Origin: Opitutaceae bacterium
Lineage (GTDB): Bacteria > Verrucomicrobiota > Verrucomicrobiia > Opitutales > Opitutaceae
Length of the DNA: 64,000 nt
Assembly: GCA_028284235.1 (NCBI GenBank)
Contig: JANQSC010000009.1
Span: 62,001-126,000, forward strand
Direction of reading: 5' to 3'
Shown one piece after another: positions 34,134-43,423 of the stretch (within the stretch, counting starts at the first letter, position 1; every line of letters starts with the position of its first letter). The translations under genes were made by a program, and so were the position numbers. The notes under the pieces were generated by a model. The model was not told where the DNA came from and ran no database searches. It saw only the letters and a list, made by a program, of their open reading frames with translations.

Positions 34134-35702
34134 CTACCGCCTATTGCCGGTGTTTTCCCACCAGCCTCTGGGCGGGGCCCAGTTTTCCTCGAGAAATTCG
34201 GCGTGGCTTTTCTCCAGTTGCGGCATGTCTACTTCCCGAATTTTGACTTCGTTTTTGGCATGCTCGATGGCGTCGTAGTTGGGATTCGCGTACGGGTAGG
34301 TAGCGCCGACTTCTTCGAGCCAGTCATCGAGCTTGGCTTTGAGCGATTGAGCGAGATCCGGGTAGATGGAAACGATGTTCGTTTGCTCGGTCGGGTCGTT
34401 GGAGAGGTTGTATAGCTCGCTTCTGCGGTCTTCGTAGTAGTAGATGTACTTCCAGTCGCCATCGCGAATGATGGACGAGGGCTCGCCGCCTTGGTTCCCG
34501 TAGTGTGGATAGTGCCAGTAGAGATTCCGCTCCGGGATGGAGCCGCCATTGAGGAGAGGGGCGAGGCTGACGCCGTCGAGATGCTGTTCCGGCAATAGCG
34601 GAAGTCCCGCGAGTTCGAGCAATGTAGGGAAAAAGTCGTTACCGATCACGGGCGTATGCGACACGGTTCCCTGGGACGGCGAGCCGGGCCATTTGATGTA
34701 GAACGGCTCGCGAATACCACCCTCCCATTGTCGGCCCTTGCCGCCGCGGAGGGGAAGATTGGAGGTCGCTTTACCATCGCCGGCGGAGACGCCGCCGTTG
34801 TCGGAAGTGAAGACGACGATGGTGTTGTCCTCCAATCCGAGTCGGTCGAGGGTATTGAGCACGATTCCGACGGCGTCGTCCATCGCCTCGACCATGCCGG
34901 CGTAGAGCGGGTGGTCCTGGACTTGGCGGACGGGAGTGGTACGGTCGACGATGAAGCGGGCTTGGGCGACGGGTTCAGCGGTCGCTTTGGCGCGGTACTT
35001 TTCCCAAAGGGCTTTGGTGGTTTGTATGGGAGCGTGGACGTTGTAGAAGGACAGGTAGGCGAGGAAAGGCTCGTCATTGTGAGACTCGATGAAAGCGGCG
35101 GTTTCTTCGCCGAGGCGGAGCGGTAGGTATTCACCGACCGGACCGTCTTCCATTTTCGGGTTTTCGTAAGGCGAGAAGAAGCCGCCTGGAGGGCTGCCTC
35201 GATGATGTCCGCCGACGTTGATGTCGAAGCCGTGGTCTTCGGGGAAGGAACCTTCGCCACCGAGGTGCCACTTGCCGGCGAAGAAGGTCTTGTAGCCGGC
35301 GTCTTTGAATGCTTCCGCCAAAGTAGTTTCGTCGTGAGGGAGGCTTCGGGCGTAGGCGGGCGGGAGGAGTTTCGTATTGCGTTTCCAGTCTTCGCGTTCA
35401 GGGGCGCCGATGTAGTTAGAGATGTCGACGCGGGCGGGGTACTTGCCGGTCATGAGGCTGGCTCGCGAGGGACTGCACACTTGGCAGGTAGCGTACCCTT
35501 GCGTGAAGCGCGTTCCCTCGTTGGCGATTCGGTCGATGTGCGGACTTTCGTAGAATGGACTGCCTTCGACGCTGAGATCCCGCCAGCCAAGGTCGTCGGC
35601 AAGGATGAAGAGCACATTGGGTTTGCGTTCTTCGGCGAGGGCTCCGCAAAGGGAGCCGAGCGTGGCGAATACAGCGAGAGTACGGGTAAGTCGGGGACGC
35701 AT
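34134..35702 (-). CDS. Exported type I (S1 family) sulfatase
   Basis: Start set at ATG 35702 where MRPRLTRTLAVFATLGSLCGALA forms a signal peptide (in pieces: basic start, then hydrophobic core); the open frame continues upstream to 35828 through a palindrome and is not likely translated. Metal site LFILADDLGWRDLSVEG; formylglycine precursor Cys76 in CSPSRASLMTGKYPAR; GKWHLGGEG and FTSDNGGVSAGDG complete an arylsulfatase A-like active site. 522 residues. It converges on the oxidoreductase gene with element C between them. No operon partner; upstream of it is a strong palindrome that ends the pilin operon. Confidence 0.93.
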   Translation of the reverse strand: MRPRLTRTLAVFATLGSLCGALAEERKPNVLFILADDLGWRDLSVEGSPFYESPHIDRIANEGTRFTQGYATCQVCSPSRASLMTGKYPARVDISNYIGAPEREDWKRNTKLLPPAYARSLPHDETTLAEAFKDAGYKTFFAGKWHLGGEGSFPEDHGFDINVGGHHRGSPPGGFFSPYENPKMEDGPVGEYLPLRLGEETAAFIESHNDEPFLAYLSFYNVHAPIQTTKALWEKYRAKATAEPVAQARFIVDRTTPVRQVQDHPLYAGMVEAMDDAVGIVLNTLDRLGLEDNTIVVFTSDNGGVSAGDGKATSNLPLRGGKGRQWEGGIREPFYIKWPGSPSQGTVSHTPVIGNDFFPTLLELAGLPLLPEQHLDGVSLAPLLNGGSIPERNLYWHYPHYGNQGGEPSSIIRDGDWKYIYYYEDRRSELYNLSNDPTEQTNIVSIYPDLAQSLKAKLDDWLEEVGATYPYANPNYDAIEHAKNEVKIREVDMPQLEKSHAEFLEENWAPPRGWWENTGNRR

Positions 35703-35800
35703 AGTCAATTGGGATTCAAGTGAGAGTTCGCTACCACTCTCTCCCAAATCCGCGCGATTGAAAGCTTTTTTGGTTTTTGCGTACGGGCGCTCGACAGGGG

Positions 35801-35880
35801 AAAAACGCGCCGGGACGTCGCGTTCCACCTTTGTCTTCCTGAGGCGAGGGTGGAACGCGACGTCCCGGCGCGTTTTTTTT
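35801..35880. terminator. Perfect 29-bp inverted repeat with T/A runs at both ends
   Basis: AAAAACGCGCCGGGACGTCG... (35801-35829) and its exact complement (35849-35877) flank a 19-base loop, and the right arm runs on into eight T residues. On the - strand it lies 25 bp after the last gene of the pilin operon and ends in T residues, so it fits an intrinsic terminator working both ways. The stem is much longer than needed, so it may also belong to a dispersed repeat family. Confidence 0.7.
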
Positions 35881-35905
35881 GTAGGGAGGTCGCTCTTGCT
35901 GACCC

Positions 35906-36589
35906 CTAGGAGTCTTTCTCGAGATTCATCCTCGTCAGAAGCATGTTGTGGCTTCGGCGTAGGGCGTCGATCTTGTCCTTGTCGCCCGAAAAAACGAATA
36001 CAAACAGTTCGCCTTCGATAAAGGCGAATATTTCCCGGGTTTTTCCAACTCTGTCTTCACCGAGTGGATACTCGTACTCGACTTTTCGGGTCCAAGCGGT
36101 GAGCACGTAAGGGGCGGCCCGGCGGGTGCCTGTGTAGTGCTCATAGGTGATGGTTTTCGGGATTACGTCGTTTTCGATCGATCGAATGTACGGCAGCCAA
36201 TCTTCTTCCGAAAGGCTGGCGAGGAACTCGTCTGGACCAAATCGGGAGACGCCGAAAGTAAGGTTCGGGTCGTCTCGATTCTCCATGAGAACTGAATAGC
36301 GCGGCGTTAGGGATTTGCGGAACTTCCAGGTTCCATTGTCCTCGAAAATAAAATACAACGATCCGCTTTGGATGCTAAACCGTTTCTCGACGGGCCCGTC
36401 GATCTCGACGCCGAAGTACTTGCCTTCCATTCTTGGACGGCGTTCTTCGGGCCATTCGATGACGGTCAGTTCCTCCTCCGCGTCCTGGGTGGGAACTGCA
36501 GTGACGTCTGGTTCTTGGGCGAATGCTGTGACGGGCAGAAGCGCGCCCAGCAGAGTGATCGCGGCGAGTCGTATGCGAGTGTCGGTCAT
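35906..36589 (-). CDS. Exported protein of unknown function in the pilin operon
   Basis: I do not recognise a family. 227 residues starting at ATG 36589, with signal peptide LAAITLLGALLPVTAFA. The mature protein has many charged and aromatic residues and alternating beta-like segments (LYFIFEDNGTWKF, YVLTAWTRKVEYEYPLG, ELFVFVFSGDKDKID), no Cys pairs and no membrane segments. The upstream part of the open frame (to 36826) is out-of-frame shadow of the pilin gene. The start shares one base with the stop of the PilX-like gene, so the two are co-translated. It may help pilus assembly or be a periplasmic partner. The palindrome downstream ends the operon. Confidence 0.75.
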   Translation of the reverse strand: MTDTRIRLAAITLLGALLPVTAFAQEPDVTAVPTQDAEEELTVIEWPEERRPRMEGKYFGVEIDGPVEKRFSIQSGSLYFIFEDNGTWKFRKSLTPRYSVLMENRDDPNLTFGVSRFGPDEFLASLSEEDWLPYIRSIENDVIPKTITYEHYTGTRRAAPYVLTAWTRKVEYEYPLGEDRVGKTREIFAFIEGELFVFVFSGDKDKIDALRRSHNMLLTRMNLEKDS

Positions 36590-38601
36590 TAGAGTCCGGA
36601 GGTGAGGGTGTTGAATTCGGAGGCGTTCAAGTCCTGGAAGTTGTCGCGTCGATACGTGCGCAGGAGCGGCGTGCCCGGAGGGTAGGTGCCGTCTTTGAAC
36701 AGATTGTTGAATCCGTATCCACGATTTGGAGGATTGTAGTAAGAGGTACTCCATGTGGAGTCGTCCACTTCGCACTCGTAAAGGCAAACCATCGATCCGC
36801 GCAGGTAGAACGTGTCGCTGGTCCAACTTTCGAGAAATCGAGGAAAGTTGTGGGCGCCTCCGCTGTAAGTGTCGTCCCCTTGCTTGTCCGGCGGGCGAAT
36901 GCCGGATACCGCGGCGGCGGAAACTTCGGTCGTGGCCGCGTCCGGCTCGAGCGTGTCGCCGTGCGCGTCGGTCCAGTTGCGAGAGAGGAAGGTGATGGAG
37001 TCTCCCATGATGGCGACGGGTACCTCGCCGGTTTCCGGCTCGTAGGAGCTGGCGGAGGAGGAAACGCCGTCGGCGTTGAAGTTTCCTTGGATGTAGAGGG
37101 CGTTGTTGGTGGCGAAGGTCATGCCGGGGTCGGTGCCGCGGCTGGGGATGCCTTCTCCGGTCTCGTCGGTATCGCCTCCGATGAGCCGGATGCCGGTCAT
37201 GTTGAGCTCGGAGGCGGCGGTGGCGTCGGAATCGGTGCTGTAGGCCTGGAAGTAGACGACGCCGTTCCAGTCGGTAGCCGGGTCGTAGCCGCCGATGTGC
37301 TGTTCAACGTCGCCGGTGTTGGGGCTTTCGATGAGCTGCTTGAGCTTGCCCATGTGAATGTTGATGGTGGGGATGTAGTCGCCTCGGCGCCGGTCGTAGA
37401 GCGTGCCGTCGGTGAGTTCCCAGAGTCCGCCTCCGTCCTGGTCGAGGTCGGAGATATCGAGCAGGTTTCCGTCGCCGTCGTAGGCTTTCAGGTCGATTGG
37501 ATTGGTGCTGGGGTCGCCGGTTCCGGTGGTGGTGTCCCACTTGAAGTAGAGTCCCGCTTTATTGGACATCTTTTGGTCTTCGATTTCGGTATTGTAGTCG
37601 GAATGCGAGGACGGGAGCGGCGGTTCGATAATAGCCCGTCCCGAGTTTACTGGATCGTAGGCCGGGGTGCTCGTGTCGTCGGGCTCGTAGTCGGCGAAGG
37701 CGACCGGCTTGTAGTGGCTAATGCCGTGGGCCTCGGTTTGAAGATTCCCTTTCCAGCGATTGGACGCGTAGGAGCGGAAGTCGTCGGAGATCGATCCGGT
37801 TCCCATTTTCGAGTCTTTCCATACACTGTCCACGTACATGGTTTGCAGCGTGTCGGTATCGTCGGGAATGTAGACGTGACCCGTTCGGGAAGTGCTTTTG
37901 TGTTCGTACTGGTGGAGGACGTGTCCGGCGGTGGAAACGGTGTCGTGAAACTTGAGGTAGTTGTAGGGGGCGAGGCGGATGTCCTCGTTGGAGTGCACGG
38001 GACCGCTGATGTCCATGTCGGGTCCCGGGTGGATGTCGAGATCGAGATTGTAGAAGATAGCGTGCGAGAAGAGCGGCGAGTCGCGCACTTGGAATCGCTG
38101 TCCGATATAGGACGTGATGTCGGGGCCGCCGTTGGGGTCGGTCACAGTCGCTTTTCCGTACAAGTTGACTTCGAAGGCGCGGACGTACTTCCCTTTGAGC
38201 GGGTCGAAAAGGTTGTCGGGCTCAGCGGGGTCGATGTAGACGAGCGAGCTGCTGGGGACGGCGCTAGCGAACAGGGCGACGTCGCTGTACTTGATGTTGG
38301 AGCGGAGTCGGCCAACGGGCGGTTTGGAGAGTGCTCCGGCGCCGCTGGAGGCGAAGGTGTTGCTGGCCACGACCGTGGCGTTGTCGAAGGTGTGCGACAG
38401 CTGGGCGAATCCGTATTCCACGACGGCTTCGGCAGTGTTGTCGGCCTGGGTTCGCAGCATGTGGCGGTGGTTTATCTTACGTTCGCCGATCGAGGATCGG
38501 AGAATCGCCGCCAGGACTACGGAAAGGGCTCCGACGAGCAGGATGGTCGTGATCAAGGTGGAGCCGCGCTTGAGGGCGCGTTCGTTTGTCAGTCTTCTCA
38601 T
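36589..38601 (-). CDS. PilX-like pilus assembly protein, unusually large
   Basis: ATG 38601 gives LTNERALKRGSTLITTILLVG at the start: a short basic leader, Gly before the hydrophobic helix (about 17-38), then a long amphipathic helix (RKINHRHMLRTQADNTAEAVV), as in PilX N-terminal domains. The remaining about 600 residues are a large extracellular part rich in Gly, Asp, Ser and Thr, with short Asp-rich stretches (DLDQDGGGLWEL, AYDGDGNLLDI) that could bind calcium. At 670 residues it is three to four times the usual PilX size. It is preceded by PilV- and PilW-like genes with a 322-bp gap. It may cap or decorate the pilus tip. Confidence 0.78.
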   Translation of the reverse strand: MRRLTNERALKRGSTLITTILLVGALSVVLAAILRSSIGERKINHRHMLRTQADNTAEAVVEYGFAQLSHTFDNATVVASNTFASSGAGALSKPPVGRLRSNIKYSDVALFASAVPSSSLVYIDPAEPDNLFDPLKGKYVRAFEVNLYGKATVTDPNGGPDITSYIGQRFQVRDSPLFSHAIFYNLDLDIHPGPDMDISGPVHSNEDIRLAPYNYLKFHDTVSTAGHVLHQYEHKSTSRTGHVYIPDDTDTLQTMYVDSVWKDSKMGTGSISDDFRSYASNRWKGNLQTEAHGISHYKPVAFADYEPDDTSTPAYDPVNSGRAIIEPPLPSSHSDYNTEIEDQKMSNKAGLYFKWDTTTGTGDPSTNPIDLKAYDGDGNLLDISDLDQDGGGLWELTDGTLYDRRRGDYIPTINIHMGKLKQLIESPNTGDVEQHIGGYDPATDWNGVVYFQAYSTDSDATAASELNMTGIRLIGGDTDETGEGIPSRGTDPGMTFATNNALYIQGNFNADGVSSSASSYEPETGEVPVAIMGDSITFLSRNWTDAHGDTLEPDAATTEVSAAAVSGIRPPDKQGDDTYSGGAHNFPRFLESWTSDTFYLRGSMVCLYECEVDDSTWSTSYYNPPNRGYGFNNLFKDGTYPPGTPLLRTYRRDNFQDLNASEFNTLTSGL

Positions 38602-38923
38602 GGTCTGGTCTTTTATTCGCAAACTCAGGCAGCGGCGCACGGGTCCTCCGCCTATTCGGGTTATTCGATTAATTTACGGTGGAGTGACCTGAATATTTAT
38701 TCATTTTAACCCAAATGAGGGAAACTCGTCGCCAAGGGTCGCGCGGGGGGTGAGGCTCCTCTTGGCCTCTTAGGGCGATTGTGAGCGGGGCTGAGGCGAG
38801 GCGCCTAGGGGAGGCGTGAGCGCTTTCCGCTGTCGGGCGTGGGCGCGGGGCGTCTGATACTCGGTCGGAGCTGATCGGGGAAACGGGCGCGCTCGAATTC
38901 GCGCCCGTCTTGATATTCGGGAG
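38602..38923. other. 322-bp gap within the pilin cluster
   Basis: GC-rich, with no coding frame that looks real. A GC hairpin, ACGGGCGCG (38883-38891) with CGCGCCCGT (38900-38908), lies just after the PilW-like stop on the - strand and is followed on that strand by only three T residues; it may partly end transcription. A separate promoter for the PilX-like gene may lie further on. Confidence 0.5.
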
Positions 38924-39553
38924 TTACCCGCGCGGCGAGATGGTGAAGTTGTAGGTATTGGTGACCTGTTCGCCGGTGGCGCCGTCGTGGAGGATTTCGC
39001 CTCGAACGACGATGCTGCGGTCGTAGAAATTGTAGAAGAGCTTGCCGTCGCTAAGGCCGTTGGAGAGTTCGATCACTTCTCCGTGTGTTCCGTTAACGCC
39101 GGTGGCGGGGAGAAGGTCTGCGAGGGCGCTGCTGGAGCTCGGGGAGTAGGTGGTGTCGAACATGAGGACGGGGCCTTCGGTCTCGGTGTCGGTGGTGTAG
39201 CGGTAGTAGCCGATGATGCGGCTGATCTTGTTGTTGTCCGAGATGTCGCGGTGCACGAGTACAAGGAAGTCTCCGGAGCCGCCGTCGTTAACTTCGGTAC
39301 GGTCGGTGAATGAGGTGTAGGTCTTGAAGTAGTCGGCGTAGCGGGCGTTTTCGACCATTTCGTTGGTGAAATTGCGAATGTCCCGATTGATAAGCAGCCG
39401 GCCGGTCCCGGTAGCGGCGGTCGACGATCCCAGGAGGAACACGGAGATGGATCCGCCCAGGACGACGAGGGAAATGGTCATCCCCACGAGGAGTTCTACG
39501 AGCGTGAAGCCGCATCGCTGGCGTTTCGAGAATGGATTGCGTCTCGTATTCAT
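38924..39553 (-). CDS. PilW-like type IV prepilin
   Basis: ATG 39553 gives a short basic leader followed by the prepilin peptidase site RCGFTLVELLVGM: Gly(-1)/Phe(+1), with Glu at +5 and a hydrophobic helix to about residue 38. 209 residues. The soluble part contains RDIRNFTNEMVENARYADYF and a beta-rich C-terminus ending NTYNFTISPRG. Size and position after a PilV-like gene (four-base gap) suggest the PilW minor-pilin role in priming pilus or pseudopilus assembly. An upstream in-frame start at 39598 is less likely, because it would lie inside the preceding gene. Confidence 0.87.
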   Translation of the reverse strand: MNTRRNPFSKRQRCGFTLVELLVGMTISLVVLGGSISVFLLGSSTAATGTGRLLINRDIRNFTNEMVENARYADYFKTYTSFTDRTEVNDGGSGDFLVLVHRDISDNNKISRIIGYYRYTTDTETEGPVLMFDTTYSPSSSSALADLLPATGVNGTHGEVIELSNGLSDGKLFYNFYDRSIVVRGEILHDGATGEQVTNTYNFTISPRG

Positions 39554-39557
39554 GAAA

Positions 39558-40118
39558 TCAGTAGGTTGGCACGTCGGAGCGAATCGCGTAGAGCACATCG
39601 CTGTTGGAAATGGTGCGGTTGCCGTCGGCGTACGAGTACTCGTATCGTATGATGATGCGGCGGGCGTCGCCGATACCGGCGGCAGCGTCCGTTATGTCTT
39701 GGATGTAGACGTAGATACTCATGCCCATGTCGTCGCTGGTGTCTGTCGGCGTGTTCTTAATGTCGATCAGTTTGGCGTTGACGATGTCGGTGGTGGAGTC
39801 GCCAACGGTTGGGTCGGACGGGACGGGTGAAACGGTCAATGTGTCGGCTGCCCCTTCGTGGAAGAGAGTCGGGAGCACGGCTTCGTCGAGGGAGGCGAAC
39901 TCCATGTTCTTCATCTGTTCGATGTAGCCTTGGGCGATGGTCAGGGCCGTGTTTTCGCGGATGGCGAGTTCGGTGTAGCGTCTCGCTTGCATGAGCCCGC
40001 TGAGGAGGGCGAGGGCGGAGAAGCCCAGGATGACCATGGCGACCATGATCTCCACGAGAGTGACTCCCGCCTTGCTGGGGCGCCGTTTCGGGTTTCTGTT
40101 TGAAAGTCCGTGTATCAT
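39558..40118 (-). CDS. PilV-like type IV prepilin
   Basis: Leader MIHGLSNRNPKRRPSKAG, then the processing site G/VTLVEIMVAMVILGF with Glu at +5 and an N-terminal hydrophobic helix; the following RRYTELAIRENTALTIAQGYIEQMKN is typical of PilV/GspI helices (shown in part: AQGYIEQMKNMEF). 186 residues, exported and cleaved by the prepilin peptidase. It is first in the - strand cluster, followed after four bases by the PilW-like gene. The core pilus machinery is not in the window. Confidence 0.87.
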   Translation of the reverse strand: MIHGLSNRNPKRRPSKAGVTLVEIMVAMVILGFSALALLSGLMQARRYTELAIRENTALTIAQGYIEQMKNMEFASLDEAVLPTLFHEGAADTLTVSPVPSDPTVGDSTTDIVNAKLIDIKNTPTDTSDDMGMSIYVYIQDITDAAAGIGDARRIIIRYEYSYADGNRTISNSDVLYAIRSDVPTY

Positions 40119-40322
40119 TTAATGCTCTTTTAATGTACCGAGTCGTTTCTGGGAACGGCGGTATGGACGATCATTGAAGCCGTTTTCGCTCGATTGAGTT
40201 GGATTAGTCCCCGGGATGCGGGTTCGGTGAAGTGAATTACCTACGGGCGTGCGTCACTCTTGAGCGTGTTCAAACCGCGAGCGCGAATTGGGCGACTAAT
40301 CCCTCGAGGGAGCCCTATGCTT

Positions 40323-40339
40323 CTGTCTGATTCAGACAG
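40323..40339. promoter_or_regulatory. Perfect 8-bp palindrome upstream of the pilin genes
   Basis: CTGTCTGA and TCAGACAG face each other around a single T. It lies about 205 bp before the PilV-like start (- strand) and 68 bp after the end of the cytochrome/LRR gene. The shape fits a dimeric repressor or activator site, but chance is not excluded. Confidence 0.35.
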
Positions 40340-40406
40340 TCCCCTAATTTAATGACTATCCAAATACAGTCAGTCAGTTCGTTGGAAACTCGGATCAAAG
40401 ACGCGT

Positions 40407-41897
40407 CTATTGAAATGAGTCGGTATCCAGGAATTCGATTGAGCAATTGGGGAGCGACTTCCTTAGCTCGGCGACGGCGGAGGCCGAGTAGAGCTCGGTC
40501 TGAAACACGAAGAGTCGCTTGAGTTGATCTAATTCAGCCAACTGGGAAACTTGATCGTTCGAAATCGACGTGCCGTACAAGTTCAACGTTTCAAGGGAGG
40601 TGATGGACTCGAGAGCGCTAAGGTTGCTGCCCGTGATGTTCGTCTTGCTTAGGTTCAGGGACTCGAGATTGCGGAACTGAGCGAGGACGGGTATCGCTTC
40701 GTCGGTGATCGCGGTTCCGCTCAAATCAGCCTCCACGATCGAGTGGGCGTAGGGCGCGATTCGCTCGAGCGTTGCCAGGTCGAACTGCTTTTGTATGGAA
40801 AAGGTGTCGAGGACAAACTCTCCGGATTCGGGCGCTTTGGGAGTGATGAGGATACCGAGCTCCTCGTTGAGGGCGGCGAGACTGCTGTAGAGCGCTTGTT
40901 TCTCCTCCAGCAGCGCCTCGATCTCTTCGGGGGACCGCATGCTTTCGAAAATCGACTGCGTATAGGCGACGACTTGATCGGAGGCCTCATTGTGGTCGGC
41001 GACGGTGTCGGTTGGCGATGCGCCGGATTCGATCCACCAGACAAGCGTCGCGACTTCCGTGGGCGTGAGTGGCGTCTTGCCGTCGGGGGGCATGAATTCG
41101 TCGTCGTCTTCCGGCAGAGTCACACGGAAAATGAGTTCGCTGTTTTCGGGGTCGCCTTGCACTACGGCAGGGCCGAGGTCTCCGCCTTTGAGGTGCCCGT
41201 CGTAGGTTTCCAGGTTGAGATCGCCCTTGAGTTTGTCGGGATTATGGCAGGAGACACAGTTTTGCTCGATTATGGGTTGTATTAGGTCGGTGTATACAAC
41301 GAGTTCCTGCGGAGACGTGGCGTTGCTCGTCGGTTCGACGGCGAGACCGAATACGGGGCGAATGGCGTTCGGCATGTATTTGGTCAGATAGCCTCGCCCG
41401 TGCGTCAGGGTGCCGCCGTCGTGGCTCGCGGAGGCGAGCAGTCCTAGACTAACGAGAAGAAGAACCCGGTAGGAGGCTACGGCCGTCTGGCTTTCCCAGA
41501 AAAGTTTGAGGGCGCCCATGGCCAGTACAACGACAGCAAGAAAGAGGCTGGTCCGCATGTGCTCCTGCACGAGCGGCTCGTTGGCGCCGCTTGCGTAGGC
41601 AAGGAAGAAGCCGGTAAACACCGCTGTAAGGACAGACAGGATACACAAGCTGAGCACGAGTGGAATGGAGGCGCTGAGCGAGGAAAAACGCCGGTTCATC
41701 GTCGCGAACTCCAGGATTGCGAGCAGAAGCAGGAAGGCGATCGGCGTGTGGAGAATGACAGGGTGGAAGCGCCCGAGGAAGTGGAGGAAGTCGCTCTTTG
41801 GCTGTCCGTCGAGCGGGTTGGCGAATAGGAGTCCGAGCAGGGCGGCGCAGGCCGTCCCGCACAGGGCCAGCAGAATGAAACGCGTGGGTTTAGACAT
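40407..41897 (-). CDS. Membrane protein with DUF2231-like segment, planctomycete cytochrome C and leucine-rich repeats
   Basis: 496 residues. The first 165 hold four to five membrane helices; HFLGRFHPVILHTPIAFLL and SHDGGTLTHGRGYL carry histidines of the kind seen in DUF2231 membrane domains and may bind heme. A planctomycete-type cytochrome domain follows (about 195-300) with the heme motif CVSCH (Cys214, Cys217, His218) and a Met in DEFMPPDG as possible sixth ligand. A helical linker leads to four short leucine-rich repeats (about 385-480: SLNLSKTNITG, TLNLYGTSISN). It is the last gene of the sigma-cytochrome operon, three bases after DUF1501. It could pass electrons between the membrane and the exported partners. 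Confidence 0.85.
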   Translation of the reverse strand: MSKPTRFILLALCGTACAALLGLLFANPLDGQPKSDFLHFLGRFHPVILHTPIAFLLLLAILEFATMNRRFSSLSASIPLVLSLCILSVLTAVFTGFFLAYASGANEPLVQEHMRTSLFLAVVVLAMGALKLFWESQTAVASYRVLLLVSLGLLASASHDGGTLTHGRGYLTKYMPNAIRPVFGLAVEPTSNATSPQELVVYTDLIQPIIEQNCVSCHNPDKLKGDLNLETYDGHLKGGDLGPAVVQGDPENSELIFRVTLPEDDDEFMPPDGKTPLTPTEVATLVWWIESGASPTDTVADHNEASDQVVAYTQSIFESMRSPEEIEALLEEKQALYSSLAALNEELGILITPKAPESGEFVLDTFSIQKQFDLATLERIAPYAHSIVEADLSGTAITDEAIPVLAQFRNLESLNLSKTNITGSNLSALESITSLETLNLYGTSISNDQVSQLAELDQLKRLFVFQTELYSASAVAELRKSLPNCSIEFLDTDSFQ

Positions 41898-41900
41898 AGG

Positions 41901-43373
41901 CTAGGAAGCGAGGATTTCTTCGACGACGCGGGCTTCTTCGACTCCGGTGAGCTTCAGATCCAGTCCTTGGTGCTTGAACGAGAGTTGCTGGTGGTCCACG
42001 CCGAATCGATTGAGGATGGTCGCGTTCAAGTCGCGAATGTGGACGGGGTCCTGCGTAATGTTGTAGCTGAAGTCGTCCGTCTCGCCGTACACTTGCCCGC
42101 CTTTGACGCCGGCGCCGGCGATCCACTTGGTGTAGCAGCGCGGGTGGTGGTCGCGGCCGTAGTTGTCTTCGGTTAGCGTGCCTTGGCAGTAGATGGTGCG
42201 GCCGAACTCGCCGCCCCAAACGACGAGCGTGTCGTCGAACATGCCGCGCTGTTTGAGATCGGTGATCAGCCCGTAGCAGGCCCGGTCGATGTCTTTGCAC
42301 TGGTTGGGCAGATCTTTGGGCAATACGTTGTGCTGATCCCAGCCCCGGTGGAATATCTGTGAAAAGCGAACGCCTTTCTCCGCGAGTCTGCGGGCCATTA
42401 GGCAATTATAGGCGAATGTACCGGGCTTTCGCGAATCCGGGCCGTAGAGATCGAAAATGTAGTCGGGCTCGTCGGATAGGTCGGTCAATTCGGGCACGGA
42501 CGCCTGCATGCGGAAGGCCATTTCGTATTGGGAAATGCGAGCATGCGTCTCCGGGTCTCCAAAATCCTCGTACAGCTCGTGGTTAATTGCGTTGACGCCG
42601 TCGAGCATGGCGCGGCGCATATTGCGATCCACTCCATGTGGGTCGGTCAGGTAGAGCACGGGGTCGCCGTCGGAACGCAAGGCCACGCCCTGGTGCTGCG
42701 AGGGCAAAGGGCCGGAACCCCAGAGGCGCGAGAACAAGGCTTGGGCTTCTTTGCGGCCGGTCCAAGTGGAATTGAGAATGACGAAAGTCGGCAAGTTCTC
42801 GTTGAGACTGCCAAGTCCATAGCTGAGCCAGGCTCCCAGGCTGGGGCGTCCGGGGATCTGATTGCCGGTCTGTATGTAGGTGATGGCGGGATCGTGATTG
42901 ATGGCCTCGGTCCACATCGATTTGATGATGGCGATGTCGTCGGCGATCTTGGCGGTGTTGGGCAGCAATTCGCTGATCCATGCTCCCGACTGCCCGTACT
43001 GCTTGAAATTGTATATAGTAGGAGCGACGGGGAAACGCGCCTGGCCGGAGGTCATGGTCGTCAGACGCTGGCCATTGCGTATGGATTCCGGCAGGTCTGT
43101 GTCGTAGAGCGCTTTCATCCGCGGCTTGTAGTCGAACATGTCGAGCTGGGAGGGCGCCCCCGACATGAACAGGTAGATGCCGCGCTTGGCTTTAGCGGGA
43201 AAGTGCGGGCTTCCCAACGCTCCGGATCCGAGGCGTTGGAATGACGAGCCTGTGGCGGCCCGGGCGGCGTTGCCGACGATGGACGACAGGGCGGCGATTC
43301 CCAGGCCTTTGGCGGCCTTGCCGAGGAATTCGCGGCGCGTCTCGAGGTTTACGTATTGATCGATCGGGTTCAT
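41901..43373 (-). CDS. DUF1501 protein with Tat-like N-terminus
   Basis: Begins [21 protein letters not shown], a twin-arginine-like signal. DUF1501 signatures: [50 protein letters not shown] and [17 protein letters not shown]. 490 residues. It is about the same length as the copies at 16335 and 50216 and shares their main blocks, so all three are paralogues. Third gene of the unit that starts with the sigma factor, 50 bp after the fused cytochrome protein and three bases before the membrane cytochrome. Function not established. Confidence 0.92.
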   Translation of the reverse strand: MNPIDQYVNLETRREFLGKAAKGLGIAALSSIVGNAARAATGSSFQRLGSGALGSPHFPAKAKRGIYLFMSGAPSQLDMFDYKPRMKALYDTDLPESIRNGQRLTTMTSGQARFPVAPTIYNFKQYGQSGAWISELLPNTAKIADDIAIIKSMWTEAINHDPAITYIQTGNQIPGRPSLGAWLSYGLGSLNENLPTFVILNSTWTGRKEAQALFSRLWGSGPLPSQHQGVALRSDGDPVLYLTDPHGVDRNMRRAMLDGVNAINHELYEDFGDPETHARISQYEMAFRMQASVPELTDLSDEPDYIFDLYGPDSRKPGTFAYNCLMARRLAEKGVRFSQIFHRGWDQHNVLPKDLPNQCKDIDRACYGLITDLKQRGMFDDTLVVWGGEFGRTIYCQGTLTEDNYGRDHHPRCYTKWIAGAGVKGGQVYGETDDFSYNITQDPVHIRDLNATILNRFGVDHQQLSFKHQGLDLKLTGVEEARVVEEILAS

Positions 43374-43423
43374 TGGAGAATGGTGAATTGTGAGGGGTGA
43401 ATGGTGAATTGGGCGGGGCGTCT

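Noticed and set aside
36850-38709. 619-codon open frame on the + strand opposite the PilX-like gene
   Set aside because: It is Gly/Val/Asp-rich with no domain, a product of GC-biased codon use in the real - strand gene.
43375-43420. Two copies of GAATGGTGAATTG between the DUF1501 and DUF1553 genes
   Set aside because: Too short and local to call a repeat element or attachment site.
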